Of a stretch of 64,000 nt of DNA, positions 10,231 to 23,119 are shown piece by piece. The position numbers were made by a program, and so were the translations under genes. Every line of letters begins with the position of its first letter. Position 1 is the stretch's first letter. Origin of the DNA: Ottelia alismoides (taxonomy: Eukaryota; Streptophyta; Magnoliopsida; Alismatales; Hydrocharitaceae); the NCBI GenBank assembly GCA_037367405.1, contig JAZKJV010009791.1, positions 1 through 64,000 on the forward strand. Reading direction: 5' to 3'. The notes below the pieces were generated by a model. The model had not been told where the DNA came from. It saw nothing but the letters and a program-made list of their open reading frames with translations, and did no database searches.

Positions 10231-12647
10231 TGTAAAGCCCTGAAAATCAATCTTTTTGGATCATACATGATATATAATTATTAGATCCGACCCGACGAGA
10301 CGAATCCAACGGAACTTGTTTCGTCCTAATTGGAGGCCGTTTTGAATAGTTATGAATTCTGAAGCAAAAGTAGTTGACGTCAGTTAGGATGGCATTAGCT
10401 CTTAATCATTATCATCAGTAGTAACAAATTTTGATTAAGAATACAAATGATCATTAAACTTACTGATCAATGCTAATTAAGCGTGATTAGCAATAAAGAA
10501 GAGTCATTAGCGAAACCAAAATTTCGTGACAAGCTTAGGCAAAATCATGGGCTACGAAACCTTGGTATTGAAGGAAATCATGATTTTGGGCAAATCCATG
10601 GGTGAAAACCATGATGTTCAGGGACTAGGAGCCTATAAATACCCACACCCCTACCCCTTCATTCTCTACAACTTTCTACAACTTTCATTCTGTCCACCAC
10701 CACTACTCCCGAACTAGGGTTGAGAGGTTGAGAGAAGGGGAAGGAGGTAGGGGAGAAGCGTTAGCGAAGCACTGCCGAGAAAAGATGATAAAGATGATGT
10801 TGCACTCCTCTCCTCGACGGCTTCGAGCAGGAGGTAAGCCTCCCTTGATCTAGGGTTTCAAGTTCTTTTCCTTTCCTATGTTCGTATTAGCATATAAGGG
10901 AGAAATCTGAACATAGTCCTGCTTGGTTTAGGGTGGCTATGCCGTCAGTGAACATGCTTCACTCACCTATGACATGAGACTAGATGATTCTTCATTGTAT
11001 GCTAATAGCATTGCTATATGATGCAGAAACCTGGGGAACACCCTTCTTGGGTGCGAGCAACTGGGTCATCGGTGAACATACATTTCATTCACCCATGATG
11101 CGAGGTGTACCGTTTATACACCATTTCTTCTTTTGATTCGTATTTCCGAATCTCATTTTTTTTTCGAATATTGTTTTATAAGATGAAACTCTGTCAAAAT
11201 TTTCCTTGGAATATCATCAGATGTAAGGGGAAACTCTGCCGAAATTCTCATTAAAATATCACATGATGTAATGGAAAACTTCATCGAAATTCTGAGAGAT
11301 TATGTTCTTCATGTTCTTCGTTCGTTCTTCGTGTGTGCGCAGTGTTTTAGTGTGAAAATAGATTCAATTCCTTTCAAGATCTGCTAATCATCTTATTTGA
11401 ACATGAACCAAAGTATGTTGTAGCGGACATGAACGTTAACAAGTTAGGTAACGAAATCATGTCTCTTGTTGTTGGGGTTTAAGTTAAACTGGACAAAATT
11501 ACCGCTTATTGTGTTATTTATTATGAATAACTTTCACATGCTTGCTTCATGATTTACTCTGAAAAATTGCTAAAATAGAGTTGGGGTAATGAATCATCCT
11601 TGAAGCTGCTATGATTTATACACAATACTATACCGATATTAGGTGAAAATAATGTCATAAATGAGATCCAGTTGTAATTTTCGTACTATCTTTTATGATA
11701 AGGATGATTACTACAAGTCGGACGTGCAACCTTTAGGTTTGTTAGAAGAGCATCCGTATTGGCATGTCATACCTAGGTGGTACACTATTGCTCGGATATG
11801 TTGAATGCGCATAATAAATTATTTGCAATGCACGATACTCGGCTGCCATTAGACGGATTGACTGATTGAAGATGTAGTCATGCCATGTGGATGCACGGCG
11901 GTTTAATAGCGAATGGGTCGCGGTAACATTTATTTAAAGCCGCTAGTATATACGATTAAAGGTTAGCATGCGGTTTTAAGCTACCAGGTCCTCGAGAATG
12001 GTGTGCTTCCTTAGGTTGATGGTTTGGAACCTTGAATAATGAAATAAAACAAAAGAGTCAGGATAGTATTGGAGGATTGGTTAAGGCGACGTGTGATAAC
12101 ATAAGCTCATCATATCAATGCAATCCCCAATCCCAAAGTGTCCACAGCTTCGGAGTCCATGAGAGGTGAGGAAATTCACTTGGACTAATCTCCGATGAGG
12201 AATAGAAGGAATATGGTTTAATGAGAAGAAATGGAATCTTTCTGGAATAATAAGTTTTGCTAACTTACCATGTTTATTTTTTTTTCTCTTCCTCGTTACT
12301 TAGCACTCACTAATCATTATCCTATGATTTTTGAAAACCCTACATGTATCGGTGAGCCATCGCAAAGATCTTAGTCATCTAGTCAACCAACCATAGCAAC
12401 TTATAGTATAAGATAGTTCGTAGTTCTTTTGAGTTCTTTTCCTTCAGCTTGATGTACACGTAAAAGAATATGATGGGATTGGTTTCGATGTAAGCCTTAT
12501 TTTGTGAATGGAAAAATGTGAGATGCTGTAGCATTTTTATTGTAGTCTGTTTCTGAATGTTACCTGTTATTATTGGATAAAGCTATTACTGGATAACCAC
12601 ATCCGGTCAATGGGAAGATCTGACGACTCGACACTTGGGTCACAACA
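10231..12647 (+). mobile_element. Solo LTR, Tekay-like Gypsy relative (2,417 bp)
   Basis: The segment starts TGTAAAGCCCTG, ends GGGTCACAACA and is flanked by a perfect 5-bp duplication TCGAG (10226-10230 and 12648-12652). Near its start TTAGATCCGACCCGACGAGA...CCAACGGAAC resembles the equivalent part of the complete Gypsy LTR (TTAGATCCGATTCGACGACA...CCAACGGAAC). This suggests a related family. A TATA-like CCTATAAATACCC occurs at about 10,631-10,643. No internal sequence or second LTR is present, so it is the product of LTR-LTR recombination. Confidence 0.75.
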
Positions 12648-12652
12648 TCGAG

Positions 12653-13539
12653 CTTGTGACAATGAAGGCGGAGGAGGTAGACACCCTCAACAACATGTTG
12701 GGTTTCTATCAAGGAGGCATTGAAGTTGGTAGTTGGTCCATTCACAGGCTTGCAAAGTTGGCTCCATTGTCGAACTTACAATGTTGGTGGAGAATGGTAG
12801 TTGGCCTCTAGTAGAGAGAGAGTTGGGATGCGGTCGTTCAATATTCAGATTGGGCAATGTTGTCAAAGGAACTTCAATGCTCGCTTAAGCACTCGCATGA
12901 GACAATGCCCCAACACCTTGCATCACCTTATATGAGGCATTTCACCTCATAAGTTACTCGGGAAAGGGCCTAGCTTGAAGCATCGGGTGTCAAGACAAGC
13001 ATATGAAGAAAAGTTAGGAGTTTCACCCACTTTTTTGTTTTTCATTCATTTGCTAATATATATTATAAGTTCTAAGTGCTACTAAGACACATATGTATAA
13101 GTTGTAGCGTGCTACTTCCACACATATGTATACATATGCACAATTATACCTACATAAATTACATGCACATTACACATACATATATACACATTAGTTTTTT
13201 TGAATGAAACATGGGTGGGCACCAAGAATGATGGACCCATACATATATACATTTACACATTCATATATGTTCATATATATATAAGTATACATATTCATTG
13301 AAATGATCTCAGAGTACATACATAGTGTTTAGGTGTTTGCATACGCTTGAGTGTGCGAGTCCACGTGTTAGTTGTGTGTGCGACACACAATATGTATGTA
13401 TGCAGATATATACACATGTATTTATGTTTTTGTATTGGATCTATGATAAATTGTAATTAAGTGATATACACACACATACATACATAAATACACAACATAT
13501 ATACATGCATACCATGTTTATTACATATCATCCTCAGGA
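12653..13539. other. Unassigned, including AT/AC-rich low-complexity DNA
   Basis: The first ~400 bp show nothing recognisable. About 13,060-13,515 is rich in ACATATATAC/TACATACA-type dinucleotide steps and looks like decayed microsatellite sequence. No gene is supported. Confidence 0.4.
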
Positions 13540-15480
13540 GAGAGGGGATGTGGATCTTGGCTCCACGCTATTTGCAGATTTTGTGGGGAGAATTCATTTA
13601 AGGTCCTGAATGTGACCAATGCTCTATATACTTGGCAGCATTCCTCGTCGTGCTTGCGTTGGGACCACTTTCTTGCTTCTACTGAGATGTTGCAATCACA
13701 TCCCTTGGAATATGTGCTTTCCCAAACACGGTCCACTCGGATCACACACCAATTTGATGGGACTCGAGAAGGGATGTCGTGTTAGTGGTGTGTTTTGCTT
13801 TGAGAGGTCGTGATTAATTAAGGACGGCTTCAGGGAGCAAGTATCTCATTGTCGGAGGAACCTTAATGTGATGAGATCAGCCTCTAAGGTGTTGGTAGTG
13901 AGGCTAGAGGCACTTCGACAGATGCTGATGCATTTTAGGTGGGAGGTAGAGCTTTGACATGTGGAAAGGCGGGAGCGGGCTCGAAGGGAGGTGATCTGCA
14001 TGGATATTCTCAAGGATTCCATGAAGCTTTTAGAGGAGAAGGTAGAGAGGTGGGAACACCATTGCATCTTGCTTGAGATGAAAGAAGGCATAAGGTAGAG
14101 TAGAGGAAACACTCCAGACATACGTAATGGTGGAAAGCGGTGTAACCTAATGGTTGAAAGAGTTGGAAGAGGGGGATGCAAACACTCATTTTTCCCATGC
14201 GACAACCGTCGGAAGAAAGCGGTGTAACCTAATCCATTCGGTTGAGATAGGAGAGGTAATGGTGGAGGGGTGACCACACTATTAGGATTGCAGTGGCTGT
14301 GCACTTCCAGGAGCAGAGTATGTGCATCTCTAGTAGAGGGGCGAGATGAGCAGGCTGGGATGAACTGCAGTAATAGGAGTAAAGGTCTGAGTTAGTGAGT
14401 CCTTCACCACGAAGGAGATTCATGGAACAATTTTCGCCTTGAATGTCGATGGTTCGCTTATCTGGATGGTTTCTCGATCATATTCTTTCGAGAATTCTTG
14501 GATTTGGTTGGGCATCAGACTTTTGTGGTGGTTGTGGAGTTGTGCCAGATAAATCAATTGAATCATTCTTTGATGTTCCGGTTGCCAATGAAGGATGTCA
14601 TACCATTGGTGGAGAATATGTAACCTATTGCACTTTCTAATGTTGTTTATATTATTGTGGGAAAAGTGTTTTTGAATCAATCATGTATTGTCATGGATTC
14701 CACTGTTGCGCTAACATAAACTGCTTTTATTCCTAGCAGACATACGATTAATGGGGTGGTGATGGCTTCTGAGATTGTCCTTGATTGGAGGCATTAAAAT
14801 GTGAACCGAATGCTTTGGAAGGTAGATTTCTCCAAAGCATACACCTATATGAATTGTCACTTCCATTGGATGTCCTTTTCTCGTCATAGACTCCCTGACG
14901 AGTGGATTGCCCGGATGAAGAGGTGTATAACAACTTCTTACTTGGTGTTGGTGAACAACATGACACCATCTTTTTTGTAGAGGGATGCAAGGGCGATGGA
15001 GGCGCCACTATGGTTTTGGAATTACTTAAGAAGTTTCAAGCATGCAGATTAACAAAGACAAGTCCATGTTTGTTCCTTTTAAGGAGGTGACTACTATGGC
15101 TTGTGTCAATAATCCCGAGACTTGTAAATGGTCTCTGCGAAGCACTTACCTTTGTCTTACTTTGGTGGGTGGCGACTGAGGTGAAATGATTGGGGGCCAG
15201 TGATTGAGAAGATGGAGTGAAGGCTTGTGAGTTGTGAGTGTCTTGCCCCTTAAATGAGGGGAGTCTCATGTTGATGAAGGTGTTGTTACATGTGACTCTA
15301 GTGTTTATTCTGCCTACTAGGTTGCTTCATGCTGATGTTCGAGGAGATTGAAAGGTTTGTTGTGCATGCTATCTGGACTAGTAACGAGCCGCTTGCGGTT
15401 TAGAAGATGAAACAACGTTAGAGAAGAAGGATGGTGTCCATAGGGTGAGAAGTCTGCATGCAATAAGTCACTCCATTGGA
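13540..15480 (+). pseudogene. Decayed L1-type LINE (ORF2 remnant)
   Basis: Translated piecemeal, the plus strand follows plant L1 ORF2 order. It shows the endonuclease end (RWDHFLASTEMLQSHPLEYV), the linker (LEEGDANTHFF-like, ~14,165), the RT core (LWKVDFSKAY..., ~14,815-14,850; then DEWIARMK), the mutated YADD box (DTIFFVEG at ~14,960) and the post-RT block (NKDKSMFVPF). Many frameshifts and stops show great age. The start is approximate, and the 3' end fades out near 15.5 kb without a recognisable poly-A tail. Confidence 0.7.
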
Positions 15481-15841
15481 GCCTACGTATGATAATAAAT
15501 TTTAGAGTAGCTACTCAGTCATGTTAAAGTAAGGTGGTTTCAGAGTACCTTTACGTGCTTGTTGCAACATGAATATGGTGTTATTTTCTTCTTCCGTACT
15601 TAGAAACCGAGGTATAATTAATAACTTTGTGATAATGAAATCAAAATATACATGAAAATTTTCTTATTTTTGTTGCCATACTTAGACATATTATGACTAC
15701 TGCTTAGTAATACAATGCAAATGGTTGCAACACAAAGATTTTTAGTTGTTTCTTAGGTCTATACATTAATAGTGTGAAGTCTTCATTTATATCTTTTAGA
15801 TTATTTAACTTGGTTGTGGTTGGTTTTAAACTTACCATTGT
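15481..15841. other. AT-rich spacer, nothing recognised
   Basis: No open frame, repeat or motif is supported. Its right edge is the 5' end of the RTE copy that begins GGTCCCAAGCC. Confidence 0.35.
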
Positions 15842-16277
15842 CGGTCCCAAGCCAGTGTATATAAGGAGGGTTGCGTTAGGTAACCAATAGCCAGCGTAAA
15901 ATAGTCAGATCTTTTCAACATGGAGTTAAGCAATCATTTGGACTTCATTTGGTCATTCCCTACTCGCAACGTATTGCATCGTTCGAATGCAATGACAAGT
16001 GGGCAAGGGTTGTTACTCATTACCTGGATGTAGTTAAAATTTGCAAGGATTCTCCCATGAGGAACGCATGCGAGTAAATAAGCTAGTTCCACTACATCGA
16101 CATCTGGATGCAGTCTAAAATTTGCAAGGGTTCTCGCATGATGGATGCACACGAGTAAAGTTAGTCCAAAAGACTTTGCAAACGAAGTTGGGGAGAGGTA
16201 GTTGGAGTATTGGCACTTTGACTAGCAAATCGATTTATGTGGTAGATACGATGGAAAGAAGGAAAATTCAAATATTG

Positions 16278-17004
16278 TTATGGACTGGAATATCATGATA
16301 TATCCTTGATATGTCAATGATATTTCCATATCGACGAAGTCAGAATATCGATATTGCCATGGTTTCCTTGATATTGACTGATATCAAGCGATATATCAAC
16401 AATATGCCATCTCTTATTATTGATAATGATGAAATTTTTAAGTATTTAGTGCAAAATTTCCAATATTTCAGGTTATATCATCGATATTAGATTTTCTAGC
16501 CACTCCATATATTATCACGTTTGGAAACATGTCTGACACAAATAAATAATCAAATTTATAATTTGTAGGTGTTATAAATCTATCAATATGTATCCATGTC
16601 AGGCTCCCCAGTTGGTATTGATTACTTTTATTTAATGTAGAAATTGTAGTTTCTAATCTATATTAGATTTTTTCTTTCAAATTAGCGATTATCATGATGT
16701 ACTCTACTATCGAATAGATTATTAAACTCTTTTGTTTGTTTGGTTTTGGATATCACTCATGCTTTTGTTTATACACAATATGGGATGTAACATGGCGTTA
16801 ATGTGCTACATACACCTTCTTCATGTTAATATAAATGCAATATTGTCATAAATACTAAGCCGATTTAATTCGTAAAAGAACTACTTTTCTAAGTCATTTT
16901 CCAAACTTCCACGAATATCTACGATATATCCCAATATATATCCTCGATATATCCTATATCCAGACCTAACAATATGATATCGATATCGATATTTCAACCT
17001 TTCG
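16278..17004. mobile_element. Non-autonomous element rich in ATATCGATAT
   Basis: This segment interrupts the RTE-2 endonuclease sequence. Flanking RTE bases resume at ATATTATGTCTCC with an ATATT overlap on both sides. The ends carry imperfect inverted repeats (ATGGACTGGAATATC versus AAGGTTGAAATATC) and many copies of ATATCGATAT or GATATATC. The repeat style matches the hAT-like elements nearby, but a clean 8-bp duplication is not visible. Boundaries are approximate. Confidence 0.55.
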
Positions 17005-17834
17005 ATATTATGTCTCCGAGGGACAAAATGGGTTGGAGCAATGTTTAAAAAAACTAAAAACGGAACGAGGTGGTTTCCTTGGAATCGAGGCGAGGAGTAG
17101 CCTCGAGGCGATCGAGGCATAAGCCTCAGTTTACAAGGATAAATATCTATAAAAACTACAATAAATATATACTAATGAAACTATATATATTGAGACGAAC
17201 ATATGATATATATATCACTATAATATATGATGAAATTATAAAGATAGGAACATCGAAAGAAAGATATACAGATGTATGTGCTTTTTTTACTAATTTTCCA
17301 TCCAATCAGAGAATGAATATGTTGATATTCCCCAGAATTCTAACTATCTAACCCAAGTTGAAGAATTTTTTGTTGAAGACTTTATTTCGGATGTATGGAT
17401 CTGTTTGTATAAGAATAGTACATGAACTCCCTTTGAATTCTATCTTGTTTGTCCTTCTCGGTATATTGCATAGCTTATTATGTAACAACTCCTTAAAATT
17501 AAGTTTACAAGTAAAGTTTTCTATGATATTTATGGATTTGTATGTTTAATGGTATTTCAGAGTGTTTGACATAATTGGACATGTTTAATGGTAAATATGA
17601 ACATGAAAGTGGGCAAATTTAAGCATGCATCTTGTATATTTATATCCTAAAGAACTAGACCTTTATAAATATATGAAATTTCTAATAGGATAAATGATTT
17701 ACAAAAAAATAATCTGAAAATAAAAAGTGCCTCAAGGACTGCTTTGCCTCTGCCTCGACCAACTGAGGCGGTCACCTCTCAGAGAACCCCTAAAGCGATC
17801 GTTCTGAGACTATTCAAGGTCGCCTCGCCTCGAG

Positions 17835-19136
17835 CAGGGATTTAAATTTCGCAAAATTTCAGCGAAATTTCGCCGAAATTTCGGTTTCGACAGGGAGGGT
17901 CTTTCGAAACACCTATATATATCGATTTCCCGGATTTCGACCGAAATGGGTCAAAATATCGGTGATATTTCGACATTTCGACCCATATCGGTCGAAATTC
18001 ATGTTTTCAGTTCAAAATTTCTCGGATTTCGACCGTTATGGGCGAAATTTCGCCGATACCTATGTAAATCAACGATATTAACCATGTGATCTTAATTTTA
18101 ATCATTTTACTTGATCTTAATTTTAATCATTTTACTTACTATTTAGTATTTACCAATTCTCTATATCAAAACACATCATGATTTATATATTTTGCAACGA
18201 GACCCCCGTTCTGGTAGGGTATGGTGCAACAGGGGGGATGCATACAATGTTTCTTCAACGTAGGGAGCTTCACCTCCCTTTGCAATGGAGATGAAACAAC
18301 TCTATAGATTCTAGAGATCCGCTATAGCTTCTTTGCTTCATTCCTTTTGTCATTTATCTTTGTAAAATATATCATCTTTGCTGTAAGTCTATAGTTAATT
18401 ATGTAATTCACTAAAACTGCTCCTACGATCGTTATTTCTATGAACTAAACATTGTCTTATTAAGCATTATCTACATTTTAGAATAAAAAATACTCATCTA
18501 TTTTTCTGAACAAAAAGACATCTTATAAGTATTTTTAACTTAGTTATTTTAATTTCGATTCCAATATCTATCAATCAGCTCAACGATATACCCGATATGT
18601 GCGATATAAGGCATATGGATGAGAGATATGTGTGATATAAGTGTGCATTTGTTAGCTATTATTGTTTTAAGAACTTGAATTTAATGATATTCATTTCCAA
18701 TACGTATCAATCAATAATCAGCCTTAACAACGAAATGATCGATATGATCGATATGTGCGATATAAGGCATATGGATGAGAGATATGTGTGATATAAGTAC
18801 GCATTGGTTAGCTATTGTTGTTTTAAGGACTTGGATTTAATGATATCCATTTCCAATATGTATCCATCAATAATCAGCCTTAACAACGAAATGACCGATA
18901 TGACCGATATGTGTGATATAAGGGGTATATATGAGCAATATGTATGATAAAACTATGTATTTGTGAGCTATTTATTGTTGTAAATAACTTGAAAGATCTT
19001 AATTTGCAAAAAATATCGAAAAATGACTTTTCCAGCCATTTCCGAAATTTCCACCGAAATCGTCGAAATTTCCCGAAATATCGGCGAAATTTCGATATTG
19101 GAGGTGACCAAAACGAAATCGAGATTTCGAAACTTG
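17835..19136. mobile_element. hAT element B nested in A, 8-bp TSD GCCTCGAG
   Basis: The start is CAGGGATTTAAATTTCG and the end, reversed, CAAGTTTCGAAATCTCG. It is flanked by a perfect 8-bp duplication GCCTCGAG (17827-17834 and 19137-19144). The subterminal zones are packed with GAAATTTC/CGAAATTTCG palindromes. The middle holds three copies of a 156-bp tandem repeat. There is no transposase ORF. Confidence 0.85.
18540..19000. repeat. 156-bp tandem repeat, about three copies
   Basis: The marker GCGATATAAGG (GTGATATAAGG in the last copy) occurs at 18601, 18757 and 18913, an exact 156-bp period. Each unit also carries TTAGCTATT, TTTTAAG-ACTTG and CCATTTCCAATA-like blocks. The third copy is the most diverged. 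It lies inside hAT element B. Confidence 0.8.
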
Positions 19137-19195
19137 GCCTCGAGGCGTACGCCTCGTGCTCCTCGAGACACATTTTTTTGAACCATGGGTTGGAG

Positions 19196-21469
19196 AGAGC
19201 AACGTAGATTGAAAAGATATGCATTAAATTATAGTATTCAAGTAAAATGAAGAATAGAAATGGTGTTGGAGCGGTTGTTCATAAGGATTTGAATGATAGT
19301 GTGGTTGAGGTGTAAAGATTTATAGGTTGGATAATTTTCCTAAAATTGGTGCTTGAGGAAGAAATTATGAATATCATCTCAGTTTATGCACCACAAATTG
19401 GTTTAGAGGAAATGATTAAACAAGATTTTTAGAAGGATTTGGATAAGATTATGTAAAGAATCCTAGAAAGAGATGATTTACATGGGTGGAGATTTCAATA
19501 GACATGTGGGAAAGGATGTTTCAAGGAATGCTACTTTTCACGCGGGCCAAGGCTTCTGGGTTAAAAATGAAGAGGGAAAATTAATTCTTGATTTGGGAAT
19601 GGCTTATGGATTTTTCAAAGCAAACACTCTCTTCAGGAAGAGGGAGAAGAATTTAATCACTTATAAGAGAGGCACAACTAAAACACAGATAGATTACTTT
19701 GTAATGAGGAGAAGATATCAGTTGTATTGCAAAGATTGCAAAGTAACCTCGGAGAGAGCTTGGCATCTCAACATCGCTTGCTAGCCATAAATGTGTAAAT
19801 AAATGAGTTGGAAAAGAACAAGGAAGGTTCTCAAGACCAACAGAATTAGGTGGTGGAATCTTCAGTTGAAGCAAACAGGCTTCAAGGAGAATGTTTTATA
19901 AGACTTATCTTCGGAATGTAACAGAAGTGCAAACGAGATGTGGGAGACGGTAGCATTTGATATCCATAGGGTAGCCAAGAATATTCTAGGCGAGTCGAAA
20001 GGAGGAATTCCATGCCAAAAGAATACTTGGTAGTAGAGTGAAGAGGTGCAAGAGAAGCTTAAAATTAAAAGGAAACTATCATGAACTGCAAACTAGCAGA
20101 CAACGATACAAAAAAGGTCGTAAGTGAAGCTAAGTATAAAAATCTTGATTCTAAGGAGGGTTAGAAGAATATATTCAAATTGACCAAAGCAATAGAAAGA
20201 AAGATCAAAGATCTTACTCAACTGAGATGCATTAAGGATGATGAAGGACATATGCTTGTTACTTAGAAGGATAGACATATTAGATAGATAGCTAAAGTTA
20301 CCAGAATCGTGCAAGCTGTAGATGAATGCAAAAGAAGGAAGCAGAAGAGGCTTTGAAGGTTATGAAACATGGGAAATGCATAGGGCTGATGACATTCCTA
20401 TAGAAGTTTGATTAATTCTAGGTGAACGAGGCTTGACTTAGCTCATAAAGTTATTCAATATTATTTAGCGAAGTAAGAAAATGCCTGAAGAATGGATGAA
20501 AAGTATCACGGTGCATCTTTACAAGAATAAAGGAAACATTCAAAATTGTCTGAACACATATATCAAACTGATGAGTGATACTGTGAAAATTTGGGAGCAA
20601 GTGATTGAAAGAATGATGAGGCAAGTTTCCAAAGTAACTAGAAAATCAATTTGGATTCATACTAGGTCACTCAACAATTGAAGCTATCCACTTGTCGAGG
20701 AGAACAATGGAGATTTATAGAGCTAAAAGGACCTCCATATATTTTTTTATTGATTTAAAGAAGGCTCATGATTCAGTTCCATGGAAGATCTTCTGAAGAG
20801 TTTTGGAGAAGAGACAAGCGCATGTCATGTACATTTACCTTATAAAGGATATATGTAATGGGGATTCATTTTGTGTAAGGATCCAATCTGGAGAGATCGA
20901 TTATTTTGACATCAACATCGATTACATTGTTTTTGGACGAGTTGACTAGTCACATTTAGGACGAAATACCTTAGTATATGTTGTTTGTCGATAATATCGT
21001 GGCGGTCGATGAGAATAGAGGAGTGAGAAGCTTGAGGTTTGGAGACATGTCTTATAGACTACATGAGTTCATGTAAGAAGGGCTAAAACTGAATATATAG
21101 AGTACACATTTGATGGAAGCAATGGTGAAGCAGGCGAAGTGAAGATTGGAGAAGATAACATTCATAAGAAAGATTCTTTTAGATACTAATGGTCTATTTT
21201 GAAACATGATGGGAAATTGATGGAGATGTTACTCGTAGAATAAATGTAGGTTGGCTAAAGTGGAGAGGAACCTCTATTGTTCCATGTGATAAGAAAATGC
21301 CTTTAAAATCAAAGGATAATATTACAAAGCAACGATAAGACCTGCCATGCTCTATGGATCCGAATGTTGGCCTATGAACCAAATACATGTGTAGAGAATA
21401 ACAATAACATAAATGAAAATGTGACAGTGGATATGAGGTCATACACGAAAAGATCATATTCAGAATGAT
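19196..21469 (+). pseudogene. RTE-2 endonuclease-RT, broken
   Basis: Relative to the intact 1060-aa protein, recognisable blocks are the endonuclease (NRNGVGAVVHKDLNDSV; MGGDFNRHVGKDVS; KTQIDYFVMRRR), the RT start (MPEEWMKSITVHLYKNKGN) and decayed palm blocks (the FIDLEKAYDS and FADD equivalents near 20,735 and 20,990). The frame is broken by many stops. It ends at the hAT element starting at 21470. Confidence 0.75.
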
Positions 21470-22601
21470 CAAGGTTCAGGAAAACTATATATGTATGCAT
21501 TCAGACATGTCATTGGATTGTGATTAAGCGATATGCGGGGCATTGTGGGTATAAGCGGGTCTACCCGATTTTCTAGTTTTTAACGTAACAATAAATAAAT
21601 ATCTATAAAAGTTACAAGATGACAACTTTCGCATGAACCTTGTGTTTATTTGCTTTTGTGAAATTAATGCCAACATTGAGCTTATTTGGTTTGGGGATGT
21701 TAGATTTCTACAACTTTCATTTAGAAAACCCATACTTCTATCAATTTTATAAGGTAATGCTATATGATTAAAAACCTCAAATGTTATAATGTCTTTCCTA
21801 TATCATATCATATTTCACTTGTTTTATGACTAGATATCAAAAATGTAATTTCTGTAACAAATTAAAGTGGTTACTGACATCTGCACTACCTTATGCTTTT
21901 GCTCAAGAATACTATCTCATGAAATGTAAAATTAATGCTTTCGTTTAGTAGATAGAGCATCATGATTAGTATCATTCTCTACTCGATTGAAATCTGATGG
22001 CATCTATCATAGAACTGAATATAAATCATTGATTTTTTCAAGAAAAAAATCAACATTAAAATAAATCAAGAAGTATTTCAAAAAGCATTGCACGAGGGCA
22101 AGTTGAGGAGGCGAGAGATCCAACGGAGAAGTGGAGTAAGCTGCAGTCGCCGAAGATGCAGAGGTGGCGAGCATCAGATAGGCAGAGGTGGTGAGCAGCA
22201 TAGGGCAGTGAGTAGCGACCAACGGTCAGTGCTTGGCGGAGATGTGGAGGTGGCGAGCAACAACCAATAGTCTATGCTCGACATAGATGCGAGGGCGGCG
22301 AGTAGCAGGCTAAGATGCGGAGGCGAGAGGATTCATGGGAGAGGGCGAGAGGGGTTTTGCAGTAGGGTTTCACGAGAGGTGGTTTGGGTTTTTCGAAGCA
22401 GATTTTCAATGATATTTTTCTTAATGGAAAATGTGGTTCTCAGATCAATAGGACCCAACAACCGCTTAGATCCGCATATGCGCCCACATATGCGGCATAC
22501 ATATGTGCACAAGGCACATAAAGCCCTGATTGAGAAAATCGGTGCGCTATAGTAACCGCTTGAGCATATACGACCATACGGGTTGATTTCTTGAAACACT
22601 A
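21470..22601. mobile_element. hAT element D, GCATATGCGG family
   Basis: The start CAAGGTTCAGGAAAAC and the reversed end TAGTGTTTCAAGAAATC match as imperfect TIRs. Flanks AGAATGAT (21462-21469) and AGAACAAT (22602-22609) agree at 6 of 8 bases and fall in the RTE-2 sequence. Both ends share sequence with element E (54077-55006, opposite orientation), including GATTAAGCG.ATGC.GGG and GCATATGCGG-type repeats. A GC-rich block at about 22,085-22,400 interrupts the otherwise AT-rich interior. Confidence 0.7.
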
Positions 22602-23119
22602 AGAACAATGTGATCAGAAAGAAAACTGTTAGAGTATTTGGAGCATGCGTCACTTATGTACCCCACCACTGAGTTTTGTCCCACATCGTCCAGTGGTGGG
22701 ACTTGGAGGCCCTGTGGAGGCTATATAAGGAGCCCCAGGCCTCCTGTAACAGATGAGAAAGTGCAATGCATAACACGCCCCATTGAGGGCTTCTCCCGTG
22801 GTTTCATCGCGCTTCTCACAGAGTAGGGTTTCATGTAAAATCCCGCGTTCTTATTGTTCTTTATCCGTTTTCCATGTTTCGCTTCCGCTTCCGATTTTCT
22901 AACATGGTATCAGAGCGGGTCGATTCTCGAGGATTTTTTGTCTTTTATATTATTCGAGATTCGATTATCAGATCCATTGTTCACGGTTCTTGAAGATTCA
23001 TATTCGAAGATATATTCCAGATTTTATTCAAGGGTTTTTTTCTGCATTTTGTTCGTGGAAATCCGGCCCCTGCAAGAGATGTTTTGTTCGTGGAGCCGTA
23101 TCTTCTTTCTCCACCAGCA

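Larger units (their letters stand above)
17039..19187. mobile_element. hAT element A (outer), 8-bp TSD GGTTGGAG
   Basis: The perfect 8-bp duplication GGTTGGAG (17031-17038 and 19188-19195) falls in the WVG codons of the RTE-2 endonuclease. The TIRs are CAATGTTTAAAAAA and, on the other strand, CATGGTTCAAAAAA. Subterminal regions are rich in CCTCGAGGC-type palindromes. Removing the nested element B leaves about 840 bp, close in size and sequence style to the 848-bp element at 30165-31012, so they form one family. No transposase is encoded. Confidence 0.85.

Noticed and set aside
13060..13515. Possible centromere-like or satellite DNA
   Set aside because: Only irregular AC/AT dinucleotide-rich sequence with no fixed period.
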